Positions 52,153 to 60,680 of a DNA stretch of 64,000 nucleotides are shown here, in pieces. A program made the position numbers and the translations under genes. Below the pieces are notes generated by a model, which was given only the letters and a program-made list of their open reading frames with translations, had not been told where the DNA came from and made no database searches. Each line of letters opens with the position of its first letter. Within the stretch, counting starts at the first letter, position 1. Location: NCBI RefSeq assembly GCF_037963835.1, contig NZ_CP150145.1, positions 1,674,001-1,738,000 on the forward strand. Reading direction: 5' to 3'. Source of the DNA: Paenibacillus sp. FSL H8-0332. Its GTDB lineage: Bacteria > Bacillota > Bacilli > Paenibacillales > Paenibacillaceae.

Positions 52153-54570
52153 TTACTGCCCGGCTGCGGCATCCAATTGAACCGCCACGTAGCTTCCCAG
52201 TTCAACCATGCCTGCACTATCCAGCTTAGTGGCATCGTGTTGCTTGATGACCTCGGCGGTTTTCTGCATCAGCTCCGAGCTGTCGGTACTACCCAGAACG
52301 CGCAGGACTACCAGCGTCTCGCCTTTCTTCAGCTGTTCGGCCAGCTTGGTCTTGTAGGCTTCCAGGGAATCTACTTCCAGTCCTTGCGTCACGTAATAAT
52401 CGTTAGCATTGCTGGTGGCCTTGAACAGAGGCAGCTCATGGTCCAGCCAGTAGGCCTTGTCCATCACATACTCTACATCGGAGGCTGTAGTGTCATTGGA
52501 GTTATAGAGCAAATAAGGAAGTCCGGTATTGGTGGCGTTATTGGTCGGGTCAACGTTGACCCATTCGTCGCCGATCTTCACCTTGTTCCAGGCGTGATTC
52601 ACGCCGCTCATGGTTCCTGTGACGACCATCGAAGGGACCTGGACGAGATCAGAGAGCAGCTGGAAGGTATGGGCATAGCTCATGCATACGCCGACTTTTT
52701 TAACCAGAATGCCATAGGTATTGAAGGAATCGTTATACTTCGCATCTACTGTCTTGAACTCCTGCTCCTTGGCATTCTCCAGTGCAGCATCGTCATAGGC
52801 GGTGTTATCATTCAGATAATCATAGATCGCCATCTGCTTCTCATCTGCGTTCATGCCTTCCTTGATCACAGCAGCGATTACTTTATCTGCCTCGGTAAGA
52901 ATCTCCTTCTGCTTGGAGCGGATGGTCTCGGCAGAATCATCGTACTTCACATTCAGCGTCAGCTTCTCATAATCGTAGCCATAGCCGCGGAAGCCAAGAA
53001 TGAGCGGGTTCTGGTAGACTACCTTCTCAATTACATCCACCAGGGTACGGGCATTCTGCGCCTCCGGGAAGGCTTGCAGCGAGATTTCGGTGTCGCCGTT
53101 AATCAGGGTCAACGCGAGATACTCCTCCAGCGCAGAGTCTGCATGAATCAGGTCTGCCCGTATCGTGGTGCCCGGAACCGCCTGTTTGTTGCCTTCCTCT
53201 ACCTTGCTCTTGGTATTTTCTTTTTGCTGGTCGATAACATTATCTCCAGGTTCACTGGCGTTCCCGGTATCGTTGTTGTCAATGATGGTCGGTACATCCG
53301 GTGCAGGCACATAATCCGTGTCATTCTGCGGCTCCACATATCCCGGATTCGCCTTGTTGCTCTGGGCAGCTGCAAGACTCTTAAGGTCTGCTTCCGTCAG
53401 CTGTGAGACCTGGACATATCCCTTGAGCGCGGTGCCCTGAATCTTATACGGGACATCGGTTGGACCGGAAGACTTAAGGCTGATAGCTGCGGTGTCGTAC
53501 ATAACAGTTACTGAGGCTTTGGAGCCGTCAATGAACTGAACCGGTATGGTTTTGGGCAGCTCTTTGGCATTCTTGAATGATTTCAGGTTGATATTATCCT
53601 CAGGAGCCACGGTGCGCGGCAGCCGTTTGGATAATGCCACGGTGTCTACCGAGCGGCTGAACCTGGACTCTTTGTTTCCCTGAACGGCAGTAACATAATA
53701 TTCACCTTGCACATTGTTGTTCTGAAGGCTGATGATGGTCTCATCCACAATGCCGAGCGCACCGCGGCCGTCCTTCATGAAATCGTTGTACGAAGTGCCC
53801 TTCACTGTTGCAATCAGCAACGGGCGCTGATCCGCATAGCCCTGCTCCGCACCGCTGAGCGGCTCATTCGTGTTCTCCATCGTGATATGCGAAGCGCTGT
53901 ATATATTGTAGCTCTCAGCGCCCGGCACCTCATTCCACACCAGAGTCAGTCTGCCGTCAGGGCTGATGTCGGCATCCAGAGTCGGTGTAGGCAGATCCGA
54001 TTTCACCGTAAACGGAATTATAATCGGCTGCTTCAGCGGAGTAGGCGATTTGGCATCCAGATCATAGTTAAGCCGGATGTAGTACACGGGGGCATTCCCC
54101 CAGGAGCTGCCTCCGGCTTCGCGCAGGGAATCGGAAGGGAGTACGCCGAAGCCGAGCGGCTTGATGGAGTATACGCTTTTGCCGCCTACAAGCTGTGAGT
54201 CTTCAAGGGTTCCTACCTTGCTCTCCGGCAGTGCCTTGATATCGGTATGTACAGATAACGTCTTGCCAATGGCTTCTGAGCCAAGATCGGTATTGAATCT
54301 GAAGATGAATTCCATATCCTGCTCCACATTATACATAGGCATGATGCCTGGGCTGTGAGCTGCTTCGTCCGAATCATACTTCTGCTTCAGATCGTACACG
54401 GTCTGTGAAGCCTCCGGCGGAGGGTTCCCCGAATTGTTCTTCGTTTCGGCAGTTGCCGTGGCGGCCGGGCTGGATGAAGGCGCTGGACTTCCTTCTTTGC
54501 TGCCCCCCATGCAGCCTGTCAGAATCACACACATAATGAGCAACAGTATTGCCATTTGTTTCACTTTCAC
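52153..54570 (-). CDS. Lipoprotein with transglutaminase-like domain
   Basis: An 805-residue exported protein. The N-terminus has a lipoprotein signal with lipobox (CVILTGCMGGS; Cys about residue 20). Beta-rich segments follow, one resembling a fibronectin type III fold (LTLVWNEVPGAESYNIYSA). An Asn/Asp/Pro-rich linker lies near 430-480. The C-terminal transglutaminase-like fold has the Cys/His/Asp triad visible in KKVGVCMSYAHTF, GVNHAWNKVKI and WVNVDPTNN. These domains act as proteases or cross-linking enzymes on surface proteins; activity is not shown. GTG 54570 with GGGAGAGG upstream is chosen, 16 codons inside the longest open frame. Confidence 0.85.
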   Translation of the reverse strand: MKVKQMAILLLIMCVILTGCMGGSKEGSPAPSSSPAATATAETKNNSGNPPPEASQTVYDLKQKYDSDEAAHSPGIMPMYNVEQDMEFIFRFNTDLGSEAIGKTLSVHTDIKALPESKVGTLEDSQLVGGKSVYSIKPLGFGVLPSDSLREAGGSSWGNAPVYYIRLNYDLDAKSPTPLKQPIIIPFTVKSDLPTPTLDADISPDGRLTLVWNEVPGAESYNIYSASHITMENTNEPLSGAEQGYADQRPLLIATVKGTSYNDFMKDGRGALGIVDETIISLQNNNVQGEYYVTAVQGNKESRFSRSVDTVALSKRLPRTVAPEDNINLKSFKNAKELPKTIPVQFIDGSKASVTVMYDTAAISLKSSGPTDVPYKIQGTALKGYVQVSQLTEADLKSLAAAQSNKANPGYVEPQNDTDYVPAPDVPTIIDNNDTGNASEPGDNVIDQQKENTKSKVEEGNKQAVPGTTIRADLIHADSALEEYLALTLINGDTEISLQAFPEAQNARTLVDVIEKVVYQNPLILGFRGYGYDYEKLTLNVKYDDSAETIRSKQKEILTEADKVIAAVIKEGMNADEKQMAIYDYLNDNTAYDDAALENAKEQEFKTVDAKYNDSFNTYGILVKKVGVCMSYAHTFQLLSDLVQVPSMVVTGTMSGVNHAWNKVKIGDEWVNVDPTNNATNTGLPYLLYNSNDTTASDVEYVMDKAYWLDHELPLFKATSNANDYYVTQGLEVDSLEAYKTKLAEQLKKGETLVVLRVLGSTDSSELMQKTAEVIKQHDATKLDSAGMVELGSYVAVQLDAAAGQ

Positions 54571-54812
54571 TAACGTCCTCTCCCGTCTGGTTTCTGTATG
54601 AGGGTAATTATAGACCATCCAGAATTACCCATTATAAATCACAGGAGATATTTAACCCATACGGATACTATTAAAACAAAATTGGGATAATTTATATTTA
54701 AGTATTTTTTGTAGCAGGGGATCGGGGGGAGAGGGGCGCTGAGTATTGGCGGTGATTCATGTTATAATTCACTTACACGTAATCCGCTAGGAAGCGAAGG
54801 AGGCAGATCCAA

Positions 54813-55382
54813 GTGTCGAATCCGGATGAGCAGAAGCAGCATTCGTATCAGGATTGGTTGTCATGGGATGGGGTATGGGAATTAATTAACGGCAAAGCCT
54901 ATAATATGTCTCCAGCGCCTACAGCCCTGTACCAGTATGTTGTAGGAGAGCTATATTTTGCATTGCGTACGCACCTGGAAAATAAGAGCTGTCATGTGTT
55001 TGTCGCTCCGTTCGATGTGTTCTTCAGCGAGGATGATTCTGCTGCAATGCCCGATCATGTCGTCCAGCCCGATCTGTCGGTGGTCTGCTCTAAGGATCAG
55101 ATTACGAAGAATGGCTGTCACGGCGCGCCCACAATGATTATCGAAGTGTTATCTCCGTCAACGGCTCTTAAGGATTTCAATGAGAAGTTCAATCTGTATC
55201 AGAGATATGAGGTTCAGGAATATTGGATCGTCGATCCCGGCAATCGGACGGTTCATGTGTATGCGCTGCAGGATGGCGTATATCAGGTGAGGGACTTATA
55301 TTCGGAGCAGGATACCGTGCGGTCAAATGTGTTTAAGGATTTCCAGCTGCCGCTGGGCAAACTGTTTGACATGGAAATCTGA
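54813..55382 (+). CDS. Uma2-family endonuclease-like protein (DUF820)
   Basis: A 189-residue PD-(D/E)XK-fold protein of the Uma2/DUF820 family, common in cyanobacteria and some Bacillota. The core Asp lies in VQPDLSVV and the Glu in MIIEVLSPSTALKD; NEKFNLYQRYEVQEYWIVDPGNRTV completes the domain (cited in part as YEVQEYWIVDP). The biological role is unknown, and several members are thought to derive from mobile elements. GTG 54813 with AAGGAGG is the start. It is directly followed by copy 2 of the 47-bp dispersed repeat. Confidence 0.88.
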   Translation: MSNPDEQKQHSYQDWLSWDGVWELINGKAYNMSPAPTALYQYVVGELYFALRTHLENKSCHVFVAPFDVFFSEDDSAAMPDHVVQPDLSVVCSKDQITKNGCHGAPTMIIEVLSPSTALKDFNEKFNLYQRYEVQEYWIVDPGNRTVHVYALQDGVYQVRDLYSEQDTVRSNVFKDFQLPLGKLFDMEI

Positions 55383-55386
55383 TACG

Positions 55387-55433
55387 ACAAGTAGAAACGG
55401 CTTCGTCGTCCTCTTAAAGGACGGTACCGTTTC
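55387..55433 (-). repeat. 47-bp dispersed palindromic repeat, copy 2 (inverted)
   Basis: The reverse complement matches 27838-27884 at 44 of 47 positions. It lies 4 bp after the Uma2 stop codon and forms the same nested hairpin (gaaacgg/ccgtttc outside). Confidence 0.8.
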
Positions 55434-55454
55434 ATAAATTCTATATTTTCAAAC

Positions 55455-55498
55455 AAGCCGCAGCGTAATTGCACATAGCAACTACACTGCGGCTTATT
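55455..55498. terminator. Hairpin between the Uma2 gene and the spoVR remnant
   Basis: aagccgcag and ctgcggctt form a 9-bp stem around a long loop. It was probably the native terminator of spoVR before the insertion. Confidence 0.65.
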
Positions 55499-55515
55499 GT
55501 GCGAACCCATACTTT

Positions 55516-56103
55516 CCTTTACATAAACTTCCGCTGCACCTTCTTACCGTCATAGGTAAAGAGGGCTTTTTTGTCTTCGACAACAGTCTGGAGATGCACG
55601 GTACGGCCCCAGAGGGCGTAGATATGCGGGAGGGTACGCTCCAGATATTTCAGATCCAGCTCGATACTCTCATAACGGTGGGCGATCAAGAGTTCGCCGT
55701 TCCGCTCATAATCGGCATCCTGGATGACGAGGTAAGGGGAACCCCCGTTGACCCGGGCCAGCACCAGCTGGTCGCGCACATTCTCCCACGCTTTATCGGT
55801 AATTTTCCACTCCGGGCCTTTTTTCTCGAATACATAGAGGTCCAGGTCGTTCACCAGCTCCTTCGACAGATAGCTGCGGATGAAGGAGAGGTCGGAATCC
55901 AGCTCGCGCACCTCGAACATTTTGTCCCGGTCCCAGCGCTTCTCAATGTCCTCGAAGATCTTCAGCCCCAGGTAATACGGGTTCAGGCTCTGGCGGGAAG
56001 GCTGCACCACGGACGAATTCAGCTTTGCGTACTCGACCGTCTCCTCAGACGTCAGGTCCAGCTCGCGCATGATCCGCTGATGCCAGTAGGAGGCCCAGCC
56101 TTC
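55516..56103 (-). pseudogene. Displaced 3-prime end of spoVR (duplicate)
   Basis: Encodes the last 194 codons or so of SpoVR, including [17 protein letters not shown], and is cut at 56103/56104, after which unrelated AT-rich sequence begins. It matches 62216-62803 without gaps at an offset of 6700 bp. My hand count gives 21 nucleotide differences, every one at a codon third position, and the two encoded segments are identical. It retains the terminator-like sequences expected downstream of the native gene. No start codon or ribosome site of its own is apparent, so it is taken to be a non-functional remnant left by insertion of foreign DNA. Confidence 0.88.
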
Positions 56104-56211
56104 GTATTGATAAGGTGCTTGCTGATTTGAGGTTTTTCGGTGTAAAAAAAGGAAAAAAGTCCTAATATGTCGAATGGTTACCTGTGAAATCTAAAAAAGG
56201 TGGGCAAATAG

Positions 56212-58932
56212 ATGCAATATTACGGTGCAAAATGGTGGAAATTTGACTTTCACACGCATACTCCAATTTCAATTGACTATGGGAAGGGGCCTGAGCAGAT
56301 ATTATTGAAAGCTCGAACTCCTCGGGAATGGTTAATGGACCATATGACAAAGGAAATTGATTGTGTTGCTGTAACTGACCATAATTCAGGTGAATGGGTT
56401 GATACACTGAAGCATGAATTAATTTGTATGAGAGAAGAACAAGTAATAGGGTTTAGAGAAATTGTTATTTTTCCTGGTGTAGAAATAACAGTTCATGGAA
56501 ATATTCATCTTTTAGCAATATTCGATCCTTCTGAGTCTTCGACGCACATTAGTAATTTGTTAAGCAGATCTGGATATAATGGAACCTTAGGCGATTCGGA
56601 TGATTGCACGGAGAAGTCCTTTAATGAAGTAGTTGACATTATACACAATATGAAAGGTCTTGCAATTCCAGCTCATGTTGATATTGTTCGTGGATTATTT
56701 CACGAGCAAGAAGGAAACTCGTTGAAGAAATGCCTATCCGTAGATGGGTTACTTGCTATCCAAGTATGTGATTTGAATTATCAAAAACCCCAGATTTACA
56801 TTGACACAAAAATAAATCTTTCAGAAATAGCAGGTTCAGATAGTCACTGCCCTGCACATGTTGGATCAAGCTTTACCTGGGTTAAAATGGAGTATCCAAA
56901 TTTAGAGGCGTTACGTCTAGCATTGCATGACGGAGAAGATGGTGTAATTCATAGTCAAAAAGGCATAGTTAATCCTAATGATCTCCAACAGAGATTTTTT
57001 ATTCAGTCAATTGAAGTAATTCACGGTTCTAAAGCAGGGAGATCACAACCTTTAAAAGTTAATTTTAGCCCATGGCTCAACACTGTAATAGGTGGGCGTG
57101 GTTCTGGGAAATCAAGTATTATAGAATACATGAGGCTTCCACTTAATAAAATTACAGGTTTGCCAAATAAAGTTAATGAGGAGTTCAAAGAGTTTAATCA
57201 AGTTCCTAAGGAACGTGGCAAAACAGGAATGCTAACTGCAAATACAAGAATAAGAATTGAAATGCAAAAAGATGGTCGTAGTATAGCCTTAACTTGGCAT
57301 AACAATAATATCATAGAGGAACATAGGGATGATTCTGGAGAATGGGTACAAAAATACGAAAGTAGTAATATTGATGCACGGTTTCCGATACGAATCTTTA
57401 GTCAAAAGCATCTTTATTCTTTAACTGAAGACCCTAATCATATTCTAAGTATCGTCGACCAGCAGTTTAATAAGTCTGCATGGCTTGAAAAGAAAGAAGA
57501 ATTAACTCAACAGTTTCTACAGGCTAGAAATAAACAAAGAGAATTAACATCAAAAATTAGTACAAAGGGAAATTTGAAGTCGGAGTTAGATGATGTTCTT
57601 GCGAAAATGAAAATCTTTGAGGATTCAGGTCATAAGCAACTACTTGAAGAATATCAACAAACACAATCTCTGAACGAAAAAATTAAATTGGAATTAACTA
57701 AAGTAGATAAATCCATAAAGGCTATTGAAGTTGCTCTGAATGACATTTCTGAAGAAATATTTATTTCTGAAGACTTTCAAGCACTGGGAAACGATTTAAG
57801 TCCTCTTTTAATAAAAGCAAATGATTATAAAAAATTAGTGTCACAGATCAAAATCGATTTAGCTAACTTAAAAGAATTAAAAATTACATTGACTCAAACA
57901 TCGGAAACTATTCCTTGGCAAGCTAGCCGAATTGAACAAGAAGAAAAATATAATCAGTTTGTAAAGCGATTAGAGGAAAGTGGGGAAAAGAACCCTAATG
58001 CTTACAGGCTACTTGTGTTAAGACAAGGAGAACTTAAGGAAAAGATTGATGAGATAGCAAAAATTGAAGAACAACTAGGTTTACAAAATGAAGAAATAAA
58101 AGCTATATATAATAATATTGAGTTACATGAAAAAAACCTAAGGGCTGATAGAGAGCTAGCAATTAAAAAATGGCAAGGAGCGAATCAGAATATTCGAATT
58201 CACTTGAGTATTATGGGGAATTCTAATAACGCTGAACAACAGTTTAGAAGTATTATAAGGAAGTCAGGAACTGAGTTTACAAAAGATATTTTAGAAAGAG
58301 ATGATGAAGGTAATTCAATAGGTGGACTAGTGTATGAGCTTCATAAAAGTGATAAACCTTGGGAAAAACGTCGTCAAATCATCACGAATGTAGTTAGCGT
58401 ATCAGATCAAGATAATAAGGGCTTTGGGAAACCCTTCGTGAAACATTTGCTTGGTCAGATTAGTACTACTCCAGAAGATACTGACAGAATGTTTTTATGG
58501 TATCCTGAAGATAAAATAATCTTAAAATTAGTGGATAATCGAAAAGAAGAGGATATTGAAACGGGATCTGCTGGGCAAAGAACCGCAGCAATGTTGTCAT
58601 TAATGTTACTTCTTGATGATTCTCCAATAGTAATTGATCAGCCTGAGGAAGATCTTGATACAAAACGCATTACTGATCTTGTTGTAACTAGTTTACGACA
58701 ATTCAAGAAGAAACAACAAGTTATCGTTATAACTCATAATCCTAATATTCCTGTAAACGGGGCAGCTGAAAATATAATTCAAATGAATTTTGCAGGTGGT
58801 CAAATTCAAAAGCAAATAAGTGGTGCTTTGCAGAAAAATGATATACGGGAAGCGGTTTGTGAGGTAATGGAGGGTGGTAAAGATGCATTGGATAAAAGAT
58901 ATTATAGAATTTCTAGAGCTCTAAAAAGGTAA
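56212..58932 (+). CDS. PHP-domain / SMC-like ATPase (TrlF-type), candidate defence protein
   Basis: A 906-residue two-module protein. Residues 1 to about 240 form a PHP metal-dependent phosphoesterase with a full set of likely ligands: His14/His16 (FHTHT), Asp56/His57 (TDHN), Glu91 (PGVEI), His99, His155 (PAHVD) and Asp210/His212 (GSDSHC). From about 260 on is an ABC/SMC-type ATPase: Walker A GGRGSGKS (294-301), a long coiled-coil middle (about 430-690), signature-like TGSAGQRTAA (about 783), Walker B IVIDQPEEDLD (about 806) and switch His in ITHNP. This combination is found in TrlF-like proteins, which occur in variable genomic islands. Nuclease activity gated by DNA or RNA sensing is inferred. 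The AT-rich codons and insertion setting indicate recent transfer. AAGGTGGGC precedes the ATG. Confidence 0.85.
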   Translation: MQYYGAKWWKFDFHTHTPISIDYGKGPEQILLKARTPREWLMDHMTKEIDCVAVTDHNSGEWVDTLKHELICMREEQVIGFREIVIFPGVEITVHGNIHLLAIFDPSESSTHISNLLSRSGYNGTLGDSDDCTEKSFNEVVDIIHNMKGLAIPAHVDIVRGLFHEQEGNSLKKCLSVDGLLAIQVCDLNYQKPQIYIDTKINLSEIAGSDSHCPAHVGSSFTWVKMEYPNLEALRLALHDGEDGVIHSQKGIVNPNDLQQRFFIQSIEVIHGSKAGRSQPLKVNFSPWLNTVIGGRGSGKSSIIEYMRLPLNKITGLPNKVNEEFKEFNQVPKERGKTGMLTANTRIRIEMQKDGRSIALTWHNNNIIEEHRDDSGEWVQKYESSNIDARFPIRIFSQKHLYSLTEDPNHILSIVDQQFNKSAWLEKKEELTQQFLQARNKQRELTSKISTKGNLKSELDDVLAKMKIFEDSGHKQLLEEYQQTQSLNEKIKLELTKVDKSIKAIEVALNDISEEIFISEDFQALGNDLSPLLIKANDYKKLVSQIKIDLANLKELKITLTQTSETIPWQASRIEQEEKYNQFVKRLEESGEKNPNAYRLLVLRQGELKEKIDEIAKIEEQLGLQNEEIKAIYNNIELHEKNLRADRELAIKKWQGANQNIRIHLSIMGNSNNAEQQFRSIIRKSGTEFTKDILERDDEGNSIGGLVYELHKSDKPWEKRRQIITNVVSVSDQDNKGFGKPFVKHLLGQISTTPEDTDRMFLWYPEDKIILKLVDNRKEEDIETGSAGQRTAAMLSLMLLLDDSPIVIDQPEEDLDTKRITDLVVTSLRQFKKKQQVIVITHNPNIPVNGAAENIIQMNFAGGQIQKQISGALQKNDIREAVCEVMEGGKDALDKRYYRISRALKR

Positions 58933-58938
58933 TACATA

Positions 58939-58973
58939 ATTAACTGCCGATAAGCTTATCGGCAGTTAATTTA
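58939..58973. terminator. 32-bp perfect palindrome, bidirectional terminator
   Basis: attaactgccgata and tatcggcagttaat around AGCT, with T-rich flanks on both strands. It follows the ATPase gene by 7 bp and overlaps the last codons of the convergent 67-aa gene. Confidence 0.85.
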
Positions 58974-59169
58974 ATTTGAATACAATAACTGGTGTGGAAT
59001 AGGCAGATTTTAGAATTGAAGTGTTTTTTTCATGATATGCATAATAGGTCCCTATTTTATCAGAGTAAAATTGATTTGCTTTACCATGATTTTCCCATCG
59101 AGAGATTTGTTGAATAAGCTTTTTTTCAAGTAGTTCTTTAATTTCGTTTTCTAATAAATCTATATACAT
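58966..59169 (-). CDS. Small 67-residue protein of unknown function
   Basis: A minus-strand gene with a good AAGGAGTG site 7 nt before its ATG, so it is probably translated. The first 30 residues form an acidic/basic amphipathic helix (MYIDLLENEIKELLEKKLIQ); the rest is aromatic and polar (QFYSDKIGTYYAYHEKN) and ends STPVIVFKLN. No family is recognised. It is convergent with the PHP/SMC-like ATPase and shares its terminator palindrome, with similar AT-rich codon use, so both probably arrived together. An inhibitor, antitoxin-like or accessory role is only a possibility. Confidence 0.6.
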   Translation of the reverse strand: MYIDLLENEIKELLEKKLIQQISRWENHGKANQFYSDKIGTYYAYHEKNTSILKSAYSTPVIVFKLN

Positions 59170-59302
59170 AAATACTCACTCCTTGTGAAATATTTTTTAT
59201 TCATTTGAATTCTGATCTCTAATATGGAATTGATTTTAATTTTATTAAATGAGTTTAGTAATACATTATTTACCCATTTTTTATACATATGCTATTAAAT
59301 TA

Positions 59303-60632
59303 TCAATCAGCACCAATTCTATATCGCCCCCCCCCCAATACCGTTACCTTCGAAACCAACGTCCATAGCAGTACCTTAGCCTCCTCAACAGTTAGCACAT
59401 TTATCGCATCAAGTACCGTCTTTATTTTGCTCTCAAGCATTTCCTTCAGCTCTTCCACGTGTATTTTCTCTACCTGTTCATTCGAACTCTGATTCTCCTG
59501 AATAATCCTCTCCATCCGCTGCTTCTCCTCGTTTAAATCCTACAACTCGATCAATCCAGCAGTATAAGCTTCGACCTTTCGCTAATAACGGTTTTTAGCA
59601 GCGGTGAATTGTTGATCTCTACGGCTGCTCTGGTTGCTGCGGGCTTTCTCAACAAGATGAGGAACCAGGTCAAGGCTAAGTGAATCAGACAAACCTGCTA
59701 ACCCCTGCAAAAACCAGGACTCCACTTCGTCAGCCTTGTACTGCTTGCTCGTGTATGTTCCTTTGTTCTTATTCGTAGAACAGCGGTAGACGCGATAACG
59801 TCGATCTCGTTAACCTGACCAGCCAATGCTCAACCCCGATCCGCATTTTGAGCATTTCAGTATGCCTCCGAGAAATGGGAGCTGGTCGGGGCGCGGGGGC
59901 AATGCTCGGTCTGTTCATTTTGTTCTGCACTCTTTCCCAAGTGTTTTTGTCGATAATTACGGGTAAGCAATCATCAATGACAATCCAATCTTTATTGTCC
60001 TTTATGGTTCTTTTCTTCATGCTTGAATCCACACGATTCCATACAAAAGTACCTTTATAGACAGGGTTGGTAAGCAGTAGTTTAACGGAACGAATCGACC
60101 ATTCTTTATTGTGCCTGGAAGGGATAGCCTCTTCGTTCAGTTGTCTGGCAATAGCGAAGAATCCCATTCCTTGATTGAGGTATAGATCATACATTTGCCG
60201 CACAGTTTTTGCCTCAGGCTCATGGATGACAAGTGTTTTCTCTTCAAGACGATATCCATATGGACTCTGGGTCAGCCATTTGCCCTGGTTGGCAGCATGG
60301 AACATATTATCCAGTACACGCTCTCGAATGCGTTCATGTTCAAATTCCGCGACAGCACCAAGCACCTGAAGTGTTAAACGGCCTGATGGCGTGTTTGTAT
60401 CGAACGATTCACTGATCGAAATGAACGCGACTTGTTGCTGCTGGAACATATCGATCAACGTAAGCAAATCGAGCAGTCGGCAGCTCATCCGATCCAGTTT
60501 GGTGACCATAACTTTTGAGATTTCGCTATTCTTATGTCATCAACTGCTTGAGCTGAGGGCAGTATTTGCTTTTTGTGGAGTAGCCATAGTCAATCAGTAA
60601 TAGGATTTCGCTGTAGATCACTCATAAAAATA
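59303..60632 (-). pseudogene. Large serine recombinase, decayed
   Basis: Pieces of one large serine recombinase can be read in order on the minus strand. Part of the resolvase catalytic domain (VTKLDRMSCRLLDLLTLIDMF, SESFDTNTPSGRLTLQVLGAVAEFEHERIRERV, in parts) and the recombinase domain (PYGYRLEEK, SRHNKEWSIRSVKLLLTNPVYKGTFVWNRVD) lie at 59769-60509. The zinc-ribbon region is frameshifted after residues near APISRRHTEMLK. In-frame TAG codons occur near 59541 and 59592, and a C-terminal coiled-coil piece lies at 59303-59515. The catalytic-serine N-terminus is missing: only a DYGYSTKSKYCPQLKQLM fragment in a shifted frame remains near 60545-60600. It may once have inserted the segment. Confidence 0.88.
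59327..59336 (-). repeat. Homopolymer of ten C (G on the coding strand)
   Basis: It falls in the last codons of the recombinase remnant (Gly-Gly-Gly). Such runs are prone to length change by slippage or sequencing error. Confidence 0.8.
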
Positions 60633-60668
60633 GAGTCTAGCCTCTGTGAGGCATAGACTCTCTAAGAA
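60632..60668. terminator. Hairpin at the truncated end of the recombinase remnant
   Basis: agagtctagcctc and gaggcatagactct form a stem with one bulge, flanked by A-rich and T-rich sequence. It lies where the recombinase N-terminus should continue, so the truncation point is near here. Confidence 0.6.
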
Positions 60669-60680
60669 ATATTTTATTAT

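Noticed and set aside
52135..53406. 423-codon plus-strand open frame antisense to the transglutaminase-like lipoprotein gene
   Set aside because: The opposite strand has a lipobox, a catalytic triad and a ribosome site; this frame shows no domain and has odd Ile/Val/Arg-rich composition, as expected for an antisense shadow.
59848..60600. Several plus-strand frames of 60-70 codons antisense to the recombinase remnant
   Set aside because: The minus-strand translation is clearly a serine recombinase; these frames have no signals of their own.
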